From: Candidatus Parcubacteria bacterium
Lineage (GTDB): Bacteria; Patescibacteriota; Patescibacteriia; Patescibacteriales; UBA12075
Direction: 5' to 3'
Length of the DNA stretch: 27,504 nt
Assembly (NCBI GenBank): GCA_023142215.1
Contig: JAGLJW010000061.1
Location: 1-27,504 of the forward strand
Within the stretch, counting starts at the first letter, position 1; each line of letters starts with the position of its first letter. Made by a program: the position numbers and the translations under genes. Below are positions 1 to 6,900 of this stretch, piece by piece. The notes under the pieces are model-generated. The model did not search any database, was not told the origin of the DNA, and saw only the letters and a list, made by a program, of their open reading frames with translations.

Positions 1-98
1 GAATAACAATTTTCAAAGCAATCTATAAACATAATCCAGAATCAGCTATTGATTGGGATATAGTCCGAGCAATTGCATATTCAGGAGCAAAGAGGTAA
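1..98 (+). CDS. C-terminal tail of an unidentified gene (partial)
   Basis: An open frame runs from the window edge to TAA at 96-98 and encodes about 31 residues ending IVRAIAYSGAKR. The start lies outside the window. The tail alone is too short to assign a family. It ends 21 nt before the PIG-L-like gene on the same strand, so the two may be co-transcribed. Confidence 0.5.
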   Translation, partial: ITIFKAIYKHNPESAIDWDIVRAIAYSGAKR

Positions 99-119
99 TT
101 ATTATTAAAAATTATAAAT

Positions 120-722
120 ATGAAAATAGAAAAAAATGAAAAAGCATTATGTATAATAGCTCATCCTGATGATGAGACAATTTGGATGGGTGGAACAATA
201 TTGAGGAATAATCAAGCAGATTGGACAATTTTTTCTTTATGTCGAGCAAATGATAAAGATCGTGCACCAAAGTTTAAACGAGTTTGTGATTACTATGGAG
301 CAAAAAGCATTATGACTAATTTGGATGATGATAATGATATTGAGCTTAATGAAGTAGTGAAAATGGCTAAAGAAATAATTAAGGAAAAATTGAAAGATAA
401 AAACTTTGATTATATTTTTACACATGGAGAAAATGGAGAGTATGGGCATAATAGACATGTTGCTGTATACGAAGCTATTAAAGAATTACTTGAGGAAAAT
501 TTTTTAATTAATACAAAAGCATATTATTTGAATTATAAAAAGAAGAATGATGATGAAGAATTTTCTGAAATGATTCCAAAAGAAGATTCAACAGAATTAA
601 TTAAACTTACGGATGAAGAATATGACAGAAAAAAGAATGAAGTTATGGTTGATATTTATGGTTTTGATATTAATGGACCAGATGCAAACTATTGTACTAG
701 AATTGAAGCTTTTATTGAATAA
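120..722 (+). CDS. PIG-L/LmbE-family deacetylase
   Basis: The 200-aa product carries the PIG-L hallmark AHPDDE (residues 14-19), where H15, D17/D18 and E19 would form the metal/base site. The second family motif GHNRHVAV has H110 and H113. PIG-L enzymes are usually zinc-dependent N-deacetylases acting on GlcNAc-type sugars or small thiol conjugates. The length is normal for a single-domain member. No signal peptide is visible, so a cytoplasmic enzyme is expected. There is no Shine-Dalgarno upstream of the ATG, as for most genes here. A perfect AT-only hairpin (729-767) follows. The substrate cannot be told from sequence. An upstream glycosyltransferase would suggest a glycan role, but only the tail of that neighbour is present. 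Confidence 0.85.
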   Translation: MKIEKNEKALCIIAHPDDETIWMGGTILRNNQADWTIFSLCRANDKDRAPKFKRVCDYYGAKSIMTNLDDDNDIELNEVVKMAKEIIKEKLKDKNFDYIFTHGENGEYGHNRHVAVYEAIKELLEENFLINTKAYYLNYKKKNDDEEFSEMIPKEDSTELIKLTDEEYDRKKNEVMVDIYGFDINGPDANYCTRIEAFIE

Positions 723-728
723 TTTAAA

Positions 729-767
729 ATAATTTTTATTTTGTGTAAAAATAAAAATTATTATTTT
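729..767 (+). terminator. AT-only hairpin terminator after the PIG-L gene
   Basis: A perfect 14-bp inverted repeat (729-742 with 748-761) has a 5-nt loop and is followed by a T-rich stretch. It starts 6 nt after the stop codon. The stem contains no G-C pair, so its strength is uncertain. Confidence 0.5.
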
Positions 768-794
768 GGCTTATATTCATTGATAAACATGGTA

Positions 795-823
795 TTTACA
801 GAAATTATATTACATGATAAATA
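795..823 (+). promoter_or_regulatory. Putative sigma-70-type promoter
   Basis: TTTACA (795-800), a 17-nt spacer and TAAATA (818-823), with an extended -10 TGA directly upstream of the -10. It would start transcription about 40 nt before the gene at 871. Confidence 0.4.
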
Positions 824-870
824 TTATATATGCTCTATATAGTTCACTATAAAATGTAAGGAGGTAATGT

Positions 871-1275
871 ATGAACATTATAGGATTAAAGCAGGCTCTT
901 GATTATTATGTAGATAAATTAGATTCGGATGGGCAGATATCCTCACAAGTTTTTATTAGAGAGTTTCCGCCGTTCATGAGGGATAAATATAAAAAAAAGA
1001 AATTTTATCATTATCCCGTTGTTGGAATTTTGGAGCTAAATGGTTCATTGAAAGTATTTTTGAAAAAAAATGAAAAATTGAATTTTTATAATTGTGAACT
1101 CGGTATTATTATTGATGGTAAAGTTGTGCGAGTTGTTATTGTCGGGCTAGTAAACATTTTTGTTTTGGACTATGGTGGTAAACCATTTTCTAACAACGAG
1201 TTATTTGTAACAATTCAGGATATTTGCAATATTGAGGAAATTAATACAGCAGACATGAGTGAAATTTCAAAGTAA
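871..1275 (+). CDS. Hypothetical 134-aa protein
   Basis: The ORF follows an exceptionally good Shine-Dalgarno, AAGGAGGT at 858-865, 5 nt before the ATG; most genes in this window have none. The product begins MNIIGLKQALDYYVDKLDSD, has a lysine-rich segment (about residues 39-45), then a beta-rich hydrophobic part (GIIIDGKVVRVVIVGLVNIFVLDYGG), and ends in an acidic tail. No signal peptide or clear membrane helix is visible and I do not recognise a family. It is monocistronic: a promoter candidate lies at 795-823 and a terminator at 1337-1367. The strong RBS supports it being a real gene. Confidence 0.7.
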   Translation: MNIIGLKQALDYYVDKLDSDGQISSQVFIREFPPFMRDKYKKKKFYHYPVVGILELNGSLKVFLKKNEKLNFYNCELGIIIDGKVVRVVIVGLVNIFVLDYGGKPFSNNELFVTIQDICNIEEINTADMSEISK

Positions 1276-1336
1276 TTTTAAAAATACGAAAAATTGATTT
1301 TTTAATATAGTCAGATCGAATAATTGACTATACCAC

Positions 1337-1367
1337 AAAGCTATGGTTTAAATCATAGCTTTTTTAT
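1337..1367 (+). terminator. Rho-independent terminator
   Basis: AAAGCTATG (1337-1345) pairs with CATAGCTTT (1354-1362), followed by TTTTTATTTT. It lies 61 nt after the stop of the 134-aa gene. Confidence 0.75.
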
Positions 1368-1405
1368 TTTAAACTTAGCAAAAATATTAAAGTTAATTTT
1401 ATATC

Positions 1406-1421
1406 AAGTCAGGATTGACTT
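1406..1421. promoter_or_regulatory. Small inverted repeat, possible operator
   Basis: AAGTCA-GGAT-TGACTT is a 6-4-6 palindrome about 40 nt before the DUF6922-like gene. A related repeat (TATAGTCA ... TGACTATA, 1306-1332) lies further upstream. Toxin-antitoxin operons are often autoregulated at such sites, but here the role is inferred from position only. Confidence 0.25.
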
Positions 1422-1461
1422 ATTGTAATTTATAAAGCAAAGAAAATATTTATTTTGGGAT

Positions 1462-1665
1462 GTGAAGATTGAGGAACTTAATGAAGCTGCAGTTGTGGAG
1501 CGGATTTTAAACTATGGAGATTGGGATGATGTTCAAGAGATGTTTAATGTTATTGGGATAAAAGAGGTTGCTGAAATTTTCAGGAGACAAATTTTGTTAT
1601 CACGCAATAATTATGATAAAAAAATAAGTAATTATTTTAGTTTATATTTTGATAAATATGCATAA
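1462..1665 (+). CDS. DUF6922-like small protein (antitoxin-type partner)
   Basis: The 67-aa product starts at GTG. It shows the layout I associate with DUF6922-type proteins of CPR bacteria: ILNYGDWDDVQEM, then IGIKEVAEIFRRQ, then NYFSLYFDKYA at the end. Such genes usually sit immediately before an AbiEii/AbiGii-type nucleotidyltransferase toxin and overlap it by a few bases. Here the next start (ATG at 1658) overlaps this stop in the expected way, but the partner is reduced to about 21 codons. The function is inferred from context. The GTG start is chosen because it gives full family length; the upstream GGGA is a weak ribosome site. Confidence 0.65.
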   Translation: MKIEELNEAAVVERILNYGDWDDVQEMFNVIGIKEVAEIFRRQILLSRNNYDKKISNYFSLYFDKYA

Positions 1666-1720
1666 TGAAGTTTTAACACAAAATCAAAAAGATTTATATA
1701 GTCTCCTGCAATTAATGCAA
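1658..1720 (+). pseudogene. 5' remnant of an AbiEii/AbiGii-like nucleotidyltransferase toxin gene
   Basis: An ATG at 1658 overlaps the stop of the DUF6922-like gene (ATGCATAA). It reads MHNEVLTQNQKDLYSLLQLM, resembling the usual N-terminus of CPR AbiEii-type toxins (NEVLT...QKxLxxLL). The similarity stops where the duplicated tRNA-terminator unit begins (1719). The frame runs on into the tRNA gene and ends at 1799-1801. The nucleotidyltransferase core, with its GGTALALH-like motif, is absent. This is read as a toxin gene destroyed by the tRNA-unit rearrangement. The family call rests on about 20 residues plus the gene coupling. Confidence 0.5.
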
Positions 1721-1747
1721 GAAAAAGAGCGAGGATTTAACCTCGCT
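1719..1747 (-). terminator. Terminator of tRNA-Ile copy 1
   Basis: On the minus strand CGAGG-TTAAAT-CCTCG is followed by CTCTTTTTCTT. It lies 14 nt past the tRNA 3' end and is repeated downstream of copy 2 at 1905-1934. Confidence 0.7.
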
Positions 1748-1760
1748 TTACTTATTTTAG

Positions 1761-1867
1761 TGCTCCCAGCTGGACTTGAACCGGCGACTCCCACGTTATA
1801 AGCGTGAGTGCTCCCCGCCCGTACCGAACGGCACGTTCGGGCGGGTAACCAACTGAGCTATGGGAGC
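1761..1867 (-). tRNA. tRNA-Ile(UAU) copy 1 with a 32-nt D-loop insertion
   Basis: Compared with the intact copy at 1947-2020, this gene keeps the acceptor stem (GCTCCCA/TGGGAGC), T-arm, anticodon loop CTTATAA and discriminator A. It differs in two ways. A 32-nt palindrome (1814-1845) lies between GGTTA of the D-loop and the 3' D-stem GAGC. There is also one extra base before the anticodon stem (CTCACG instead of CCACG), which could make a 6-bp stem with CGTGGG. CCA is not encoded. Whether it gives a functional tRNA is unknown: the inserted hairpin could be tolerated, removed, or make this a pseudogene. Confidence 0.65.
1814..1845. repeat. 32-nt GC-rich palindrome inserted in the tRNA D-loop
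   Basis: The element begins CCCGCCCG and ends CGGGCGGG, giving an 8-bp outer pairing, with an alternative inner pairing CCGAACG/CGTTCGG. It is nearly all G+C in an AT-rich region. An identical copy lies at 2311-2342, in the same place within the broken copy 3. Confidence 0.85.
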
Positions 1868-1904
1868 AATTTTAAATTAATTAAAATAATTTGATATCTA
1901 GTAT

Positions 1905-1934
1905 AAGAAAAAGAACGAGGGTTTAACCTCGCTT
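1905..1934 (-). terminator. Terminator of tRNA-Ile copy 2
   Basis: On the minus strand CGAGG-TTAAAC-CCTCG is followed by TTCTTTTTCTT. It is a duplicate of the terminator at 1719-1747, which shows that terminator and tRNA were duplicated as one unit (1719-1867 and 1905-2020). Confidence 0.7.
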
Positions 1935-1946
1935 TGTTTATTTATG

Positions 1947-2020
1947 TGCTCCCAGCTGGACTTGAACCGGCGACCCCCACGTTATAAGCGTGGTGCTCTA
2001 ACCAACTGAGCTATGGGAGC
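1947..2020 (-). tRNA. tRNA-Ile (anticodon UAU), intact copy
   Basis: This is a 74-nt cloverleaf on the minus strand. It has acceptor GCTCCCA/TGGGAGC, D-stem GCTC/GAGC with loop AGTTGGTTA, anticodon stem CCACG/CGTGG with loop CTTATAA, variable loop GGGTC, T-arm GCCGG-TTCAAGT-CCAGC and discriminator A. The T-stem has one C-A mismatch, shared with copy 1. CCA is not encoded. Anticodon UAU should read AUA isoleucine directly, whereas most bacteria use a CAU anticodon with lysidine. It is the only copy in the array without the GC-rich insertion and is probably the working gene. Confidence 0.92.
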
Positions 2021-2024
2021 AATC

Positions 2025-2258
2025 TTAAATTTTATTTTTTAGGAATCTTCTTCCTGCTGACGTCTTAAAATAAACTTCTCTTTTTCTTGCATCTTTAAAG
2101 TTATCAAAATTTTCAGTATAAACTAATTCTATATCACACATTTTTTTAGTCGTTATAGTTTTGCCTCTTTTATGCTCTTTTATTCTTCTGTCTAGATTAT
2201 TTGTGAACCCTTTATATAGTTTTCCGTTTTTATCTTTTAATATATATACTGTGTACAT
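2025..2258 (-). CDS. Single-domain GIY-YIG nuclease-like protein
   Basis: The 77-aa product is a minimal GIY-YIG domain. The first motif is YTVYIL (residues 2-7) and the second is LYKGFT (14-19), giving the paired GIY/YIG-like strands. The conserved arginine is R24 or R25 in NLDRRIKEH, and the catalytic glutamate candidate is E61 in KREVYF. It is close to the UPF0213/YhbQ-type stand-alone domains that are numerous in CPR genomes. It could be a DNA nuclease or repair protein; no DNA-binding domain is fused. It starts 30 nt past the point where tRNA copy 3 breaks off and ends 5 nt before the intact tRNA, which recalls a homing or insertion event. There is no Shine-Dalgarno. Confidence 0.85.
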   Translation of the reverse strand: MYTVYILKDKNGKLYKGFTNNLDRRIKEHKRGKTITTKKMCDIELVYTENFDNFKDARKREVYFKTSAGRRFLKNKI

Positions 2259-2287
2259 TTTTTATTGAATTTAAATTAACAACCTCT

Positions 2288-2364
2288 CCACGTTATAAGC
2301 GTGAGTGCTCCCCGCCCGTACCGAACGGCACGTTCGGGCGGGTAACCAACTGAGCTATGGGAGT
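2288..2364 (-). pseudogene. Truncated tRNA-Ile(UAU) copy 3, 5' half only
   Basis: The minus strand matches copy 1 from the acceptor 5' strand through the D-loop, the 32-nt insertion, the anticodon loop and the anticodon stem CGTGG. It then stops matching: the variable loop, T-arm and 3' acceptor strand are gone. The first acceptor base is also changed (plus-strand t at 2364 where copy 1 has c). The break lies at the anticodon stem, just upstream of the GIY-YIG ORF. A tRNA cannot fold from this. Confidence 0.8.
2311..2342. repeat. Second copy of the 32-nt GC-rich palindrome
   Basis: It is identical to 1814-1845 and occupies the same D-loop position in the broken tRNA copy. The insertion therefore came before the duplication that made copies 1 and 3. 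Confidence 0.85.
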
Positions 2365-2370
2365 AATTTA

Positions 2371-2396
2371 AAAATATTCTTTTTCAAGAATATTTT
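2371..2396 (-). terminator. Possible terminator of the DHH-family gene
   Basis: On the minus strand AAAATATTCTT pairs with AAGAATATTTT across a 4-nt loop, followed by a short T-rich stretch. It lies 54 nt past the stop codon. The U-tract is weak, so readthrough into the tRNA array is possible. Confidence 0.4.
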
Positions 2397-2449
2397 CTTA
2401 TTTTAAACTTATCATCATATTGTATTTTTTTCAAGAGTATATGTGTTTT

Positions 2450-3595
2450 TTAAATAATATCTTTCAAATTTTCTTTAATGTGAGTGATTATTTCTTTTTC
2501 TGCTTCTGAAATTGATTTATTTATGTTTATCTTTGTTAAATTTTGTTCGTCTTTTGCTTGCCATTTTTTCATTAATTCAAGTGGGTTAATGTTCTTGGTA
2601 GAATAAATAATTATTTCAGTTTCTGGATTATCTGAATTGCCTAATTCATAAAAAATTATTGCTATTTTTACTGTCGGTACATTAGTAATAAGCTCATCAA
2701 TTATTTCTGGAATATCATTTTTAATTGTATTTGTTTCTTTGAAGTCTGATTTAGTAATTGTTGACCATACTATTTTGTTATTTAGAGTACTTGTGAGACG
2801 AGTTAAAACGATTCCCCAGAGTTTTAAAATATTTATTGAACGAGAACGATAAAGTTTGTTTACAATTTTTTCACGATCAGCACCTAATTTTATTAGCCTA
2901 CTAGAAATGGATAACATTTTTGGTGTAATATTATGAGTTCTGTAATTCTTAGTTTTAACAATTAATCCAGTTAAAAGATGTGTAGCGATATCCTCCGTGA
3001 TAGCTTCATCTGAATATTTTGATAATAGATTATAAATAATCTCTGATGTTGAAACAGCTGATAATTCAATTAGGTTTATTTGACCAAAATTTTCATTACT
3101 TGATTTATGATCAATGTTTATTACTGTTGTGTGATAAAAAAATTCAGTATCAAGTTCATAGATATCGCCTAAGCTTTCTAACTCAGGTGAATCAAGAGTA
3201 ATAATAAGATCATATTTGAATTTACCTGATTTTACTTCAATATCTTCTTTTTTAAAAAATCCTTTTTGCGGAAAAATAATAAAGTCTAATGAATTTGTAT
3301 TTTTTTTGTATTTTATTTTTTCTATTTTTGTATTTGTAATATCAAGTGATATAATGAATTTTCTAAGAGCATTAAAATTATTTTTAATTTTATCATGATA
3401 TGGAAGAAAATTAAATAAATCTTTTTGTTTATAATTTTCTGCAACAAGGTCACAATTCTTATTCAATTTTTTTAAAAATAAATATATTGCTAGGGCAGAC
3501 GCAACGGCGTCGCCATTCCAATTCTTATTAAAAGTTATTAGAATATTTTGCGATTTTTTTATTTGATTAAAAATTTGTTCATTCACAGTTAACAT
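2450..3595 (-). CDS. DHH-family (NrnA-like) protein with degenerate active site
   Basis: The 381-aa product has the DHH/DHHA1 layout of NrnA-type oligoribonuclease/pAp phosphatases, but several metal-site residues are replaced. Motif I, normally HxxPDGD, reads NKNWNGD (residues 23-29), with H to N23 and first D to N27; D29 remains. Motif II keeps D134 (ITLDSPELESLG). Motif III, normally DHH, is DHK (161-163). Motif IV, normally DTG, is KTK (213-215). The C-terminal part matches a DHHA1-like domain in position. It may be a pseudoenzyme or a nucleic-acid-binding protein. I recall similar variants in other CPR genomes, so the loss may be lineage-wide. It has its own near-consensus minus-strand promoter at 3676-3704. 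Confidence 0.75.
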   Translation of the reverse strand: MLTVNEQIFNQIKKSQNILITFNKNWNGDAVASALAIYLFLKKLNKNCDLVAENYKQKDLFNFLPYHDKIKNNFNALRKFIISLDITNTKIEKIKYKKNTNSLDFIIFPQKGFFKKEDIEVKSGKFKYDLIITLDSPELESLGDIYELDTEFFYHTTVINIDHKSSNENFGQINLIELSAVSTSEIIYNLLSKYSDEAITEDIATHLLTGLIVKTKNYRTHNITPKMLSISSRLIKLGADREKIVNKLYRSRSINILKLWGIVLTRLTSTLNNKIVWSTITKSDFKETNTIKNDIPEIIDELITNVPTVKIAIIFYELGNSDNPETEIIIYSTKNINPLELMKKWQAKDEQNLTKININKSISEAEKEIITHIKENLKDII

Positions 3596-3675
3596 AAAAA
3601 TTTAAAATTTTCAGTAGAAAATGATAATCAGTACAGACTTTAAAAATGTAGTTTTTAATTTAATAGTAATATTTA

Positions 3676-3704
3676 ACTATATCTTATGCTTATAATGGTG
3701 TCAA
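3676..3704 (-). promoter_or_regulatory. Promoter of the DHH-family gene
   Basis: Read on the minus strand: TTGACA, a 17-nt spacer, TATAGT. It lies about 80 nt upstream of the start codon and is divergent from the promoter at 3735-3763, with only 30 nt between them. Confidence 0.7.
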
Positions 3705-3734
3705 GCAAAAGTGAAAATAAAATATTAAATCTTT

Positions 3735-3763
3735 TTGCTTTTTGTATGGAAAAATGTTATAAT
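3735..3763 (+). promoter_or_regulatory. Promoter of the giant surface-protein gene
   Basis: TTGCTT, a 17-nt spacer and TATAAT with an extended -10 TGT. Transcription would start near 3770, giving a leader of about 165 nt before the ATG at 3936. Confidence 0.65.
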
Positions 3764-3800
3764 ATCCACAGGGAGTAAGAAAATAAATTCTTAATATTAG

Positions 3801-3846
3801 CCAAACTATTAGTGTAAAAAATAGTAGAGTTTTGGTTATTTTTTGG
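3801..3846 (+). terminator. Leader hairpin followed by T-run, possible attenuator
   Basis: CCAAA (3801-3805) pairs with TTTGG (3831-3835) and CTATT (3806-3810) with AATAG (3820-3824), leaving a bulge. TTATTTTTTGG follows. It sits between the promoter and the giant gene and could stop transcription early. The pairing is imperfect. Confidence 0.35.
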
Positions 3847-3935
3847 TGTTTAGTGACAGTTCTATAAAATTAAAATAAAAAACAAAAATAAATATAAAAA
3901 TTCTTATTATTTAAATCATATTTTATTAATTTCTC

Positions 3936-6900
3936 ATGCTAATTAATAGGGATTTCTTTAAGAATATTTTTCGCTTGTCATCTGCGAAGCAAGCTGTTGT
4001 TAAAAAAAGCAAGTCGCGATTTAAAAGATTTTTTTCTTTTGGATGGCGTTTTTTTGTTATTTCATTATTATTTTTCTATATAGTAATTGGTTTTTCTCCT
4101 GTTGATATTTTAAACAAAGTAATTGCTTCTTTTGAAGAGGAAGTTGATGTAATTAATTTATATTCTTCAAATTGTACAGGGGGTGAATGGGAAAATTCTC
4201 AAAATATTTTAAGTGTTCCACAAATTTCGCCAGTTGGAGAAAAATACTTTTTTGATAATGAAAATTCAGCTGTTTCAAAAACAGATGGTGCAAATTTAAT
4301 TTGTGGCAATTTCATTCCCTTGGTTGACGGATTTGAGTCAGTGATTGAGGATAGTTCTGAAAATATGAGCAATAGTTATGATGACATTAGTGATGAAATA
4401 ATAACAATTACAGAAGAAGAATCAGTGAATAGTGAGGAATTGATTGGTTCATTAAGTGGTGAGTTTATAACAGAAGATGGTGACCAGGAAGAAGTGTCTA
4501 CTAGCAGTGATAAACAGTTGGTTGATGAAGATTTGAATATTTCAACAAGTAGCGATGATGAAGTAGCTAGTTCGTCTGTGCAAGGTGGTAACGTTATAAA
4601 AAATGAGGATGAGACTGTTACAGAAACCAATGAGGTTGAAGAACAAGATTCATTAATTGATCAAGATGAAAATATTATAAAAAGTGACGAAGAAGAAATT
4701 ATTGAAGAAACCAATGAAACTGAAGAAGTGGAATCACAAAATATTTTAATTAATGAGCAGGAAGATGATGTTACTGATAGCGTGTCATTCAACAATATCT
4801 TTAAATCTCTTCGCCATCCGCTAGCTGGCGGAGCAAATTTAAATCCTAAATCTAATATAGCCAAAGCCGAAGAGATGCTTTCTGAAAAAGTTGAATCTTT
4901 AAATGATTTAGGAGAATTTTATGGAGCTAAAATTAAGTTTTCAATGGCTTCATTAAAGGTTCTTAAAGTTGAGGAAACTAACGATTTTATTATTGAAAGT
5001 GGTAAGCAGGAAGTTGCAAATATTAAGACTACTTCAATTGATGAAATAATTATCAATGATAATGTAGCAAGTTCTGGTGAGGAAAATATTGCAGAAATTA
5101 AAAATGAAGAATCAGAAGTTGTGGAAGACAAAAAACAAGAGTCAGTAGAAGATCTTGAGCAATCGGATTCTTTAATTGATGTTAATGATGACATTCTTGT
5201 TGACGAACAAGATGAATTAATAAATGAAGAAGAAACAGAAGAAGTAATACCAGAAGAAGAAGTTGAGATAATAAGTGAGGAAATTAATTCTATTGAAGAT
5301 AATACGGACGAAGAAGTTAGTAGTGAGATTCAAGAAAGCGAAAACGTTTCTTTCGATAATATTCTTAAATCTTTTCGCCAGCTGGCGAATCTAAATCTTA
5401 AATTTAGTACAGCTAAAGCCAACAATGACAATGCAAAATTAATAATCTGGTATACACTTGATAATTCCAGCAGTTCCAACATTTTATGGACAAAGTTAAA
5501 TGAATTGAATGTTGAGGATATAAGTAATAAAATTAATGGTGATTATTTTTCAATTGATGCGGAGTTTTTGGAAACTTGGGAGGATATTGAATCTTTACAA
5601 TTAAAATTAGAGCTTGTTAATGAGGATGAAAGCTACGAAGTTTTTATTGATAGCTTGTGGTTGGAAATTGATTATCAAAAAGCTGAAGACTTGGAAATTT
5701 TAAATAAAAGGGAGCGATGGAAAAATGCTTTAGAATTTTTATCTGATAGTTCTGTTATGAAAATTACTGAAGATGGAGAGTTTCTATTTAAATATAATAA
5801 AACAGAAGAAACTATTTTAAGTGAATTAGGACAAGCAATTGGTTTGATTGATTTTTGGAGTGATATTGATTTGCAGGCAAAATTAATTAATGGTTATGGC
5901 ATTGAGCTTGATTACGATCTTGATATTCGTTTTGAAGATGATGGATTATTTTATGTATCATTGCCAGTTCTGCCAAATGATTTTAAGCCGGGTAAATATA
6001 AAATTAAATTTTATATAGAGGATAATTCCAGTGGTGAAATTGAGATTTTAGAATTGTCTCAAGATTTTGCTTGGGGAGTTTTGGCTATTAATTTTAATAA
6101 ATCAATTTATAATTTGGATGAAGAGGCTTATATCCAGATGGGAGTTTTGGATGATTTGGGGCATACAATTTGTGATGCGGATTTGTATTTAGAAATTACA
6201 AATCCAAATGGTGTTGTTGATGAATTAAGTACAGCTTCGTCTTCGTTTTTAATATTTAAAAATCCAAAGTGTGGACCAGAAACAGTTATAAATTCTCCAG
6301 ATTATTATACTTATTATAAATTAGAGGAATTAGGTGAGTATAAAATCAAAATGATTGCAGTGACAAAAAATGGACTTAGGGAAATTGTAGATAAAATTGA
6401 AGTTAAGGAAAATTTAGATTTTGAGATTGAACGAATCGGTCCAACCAGAATTTATCCAAAGGCAGATTATCCAATGACAATTTTATTTGTTGCCGAAGAT
6501 GATTTTAGGGGTGATATTATTGAGCAAATTCCAGAAGAATTTAAAATCACAAGTTATGAATTACAGATTACAAATTCTACAAGTTCTGATCCTTTTGGTA
6601 GTGAATATGAATATAAAGAACAGGTTGTTGACGGAGCTAAAAATTTGATTTGGCACGATATTGAATTAAAAGCTGGAGATGAATTAAAGATAAAATATGT
6701 GTTTGATGCTCCAGACCGTTCGCCTGATTTTTTCTTGTTAGGATTATTGTCATTGCGAGTTCAACGAGATCCTTCGGCTAATGCTCAGGATGACAGGGTG
6801 ATTGAATCTAGACAGTGGCAAATTGCTAGTGATGCTTTAAATCAAAGAGCAAAAACTGTTCGGTTTATCGGAGGTGTTTATAATGGCGGAGCAGCAGCTG

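Noticed and set aside
1814..1845. Self-splicing intron or tRNA intron in tRNA copy 1
   Set aside because: At 32 nt it is far too short for a group I or II intron, and it lies in the D-loop rather than the anticodon loop; a palindromic repeat insertion explains it better.
4376..5194. Three minus-strand ORFs of 67-91 codons rich in Ser
   Set aside because: They are the antisense of the acidic Glu/Asp/Ser-rich stretch of the giant gene, whose GAA/GAT/AGT codons create open antisense frames. No promoter or ribosome site supports them.
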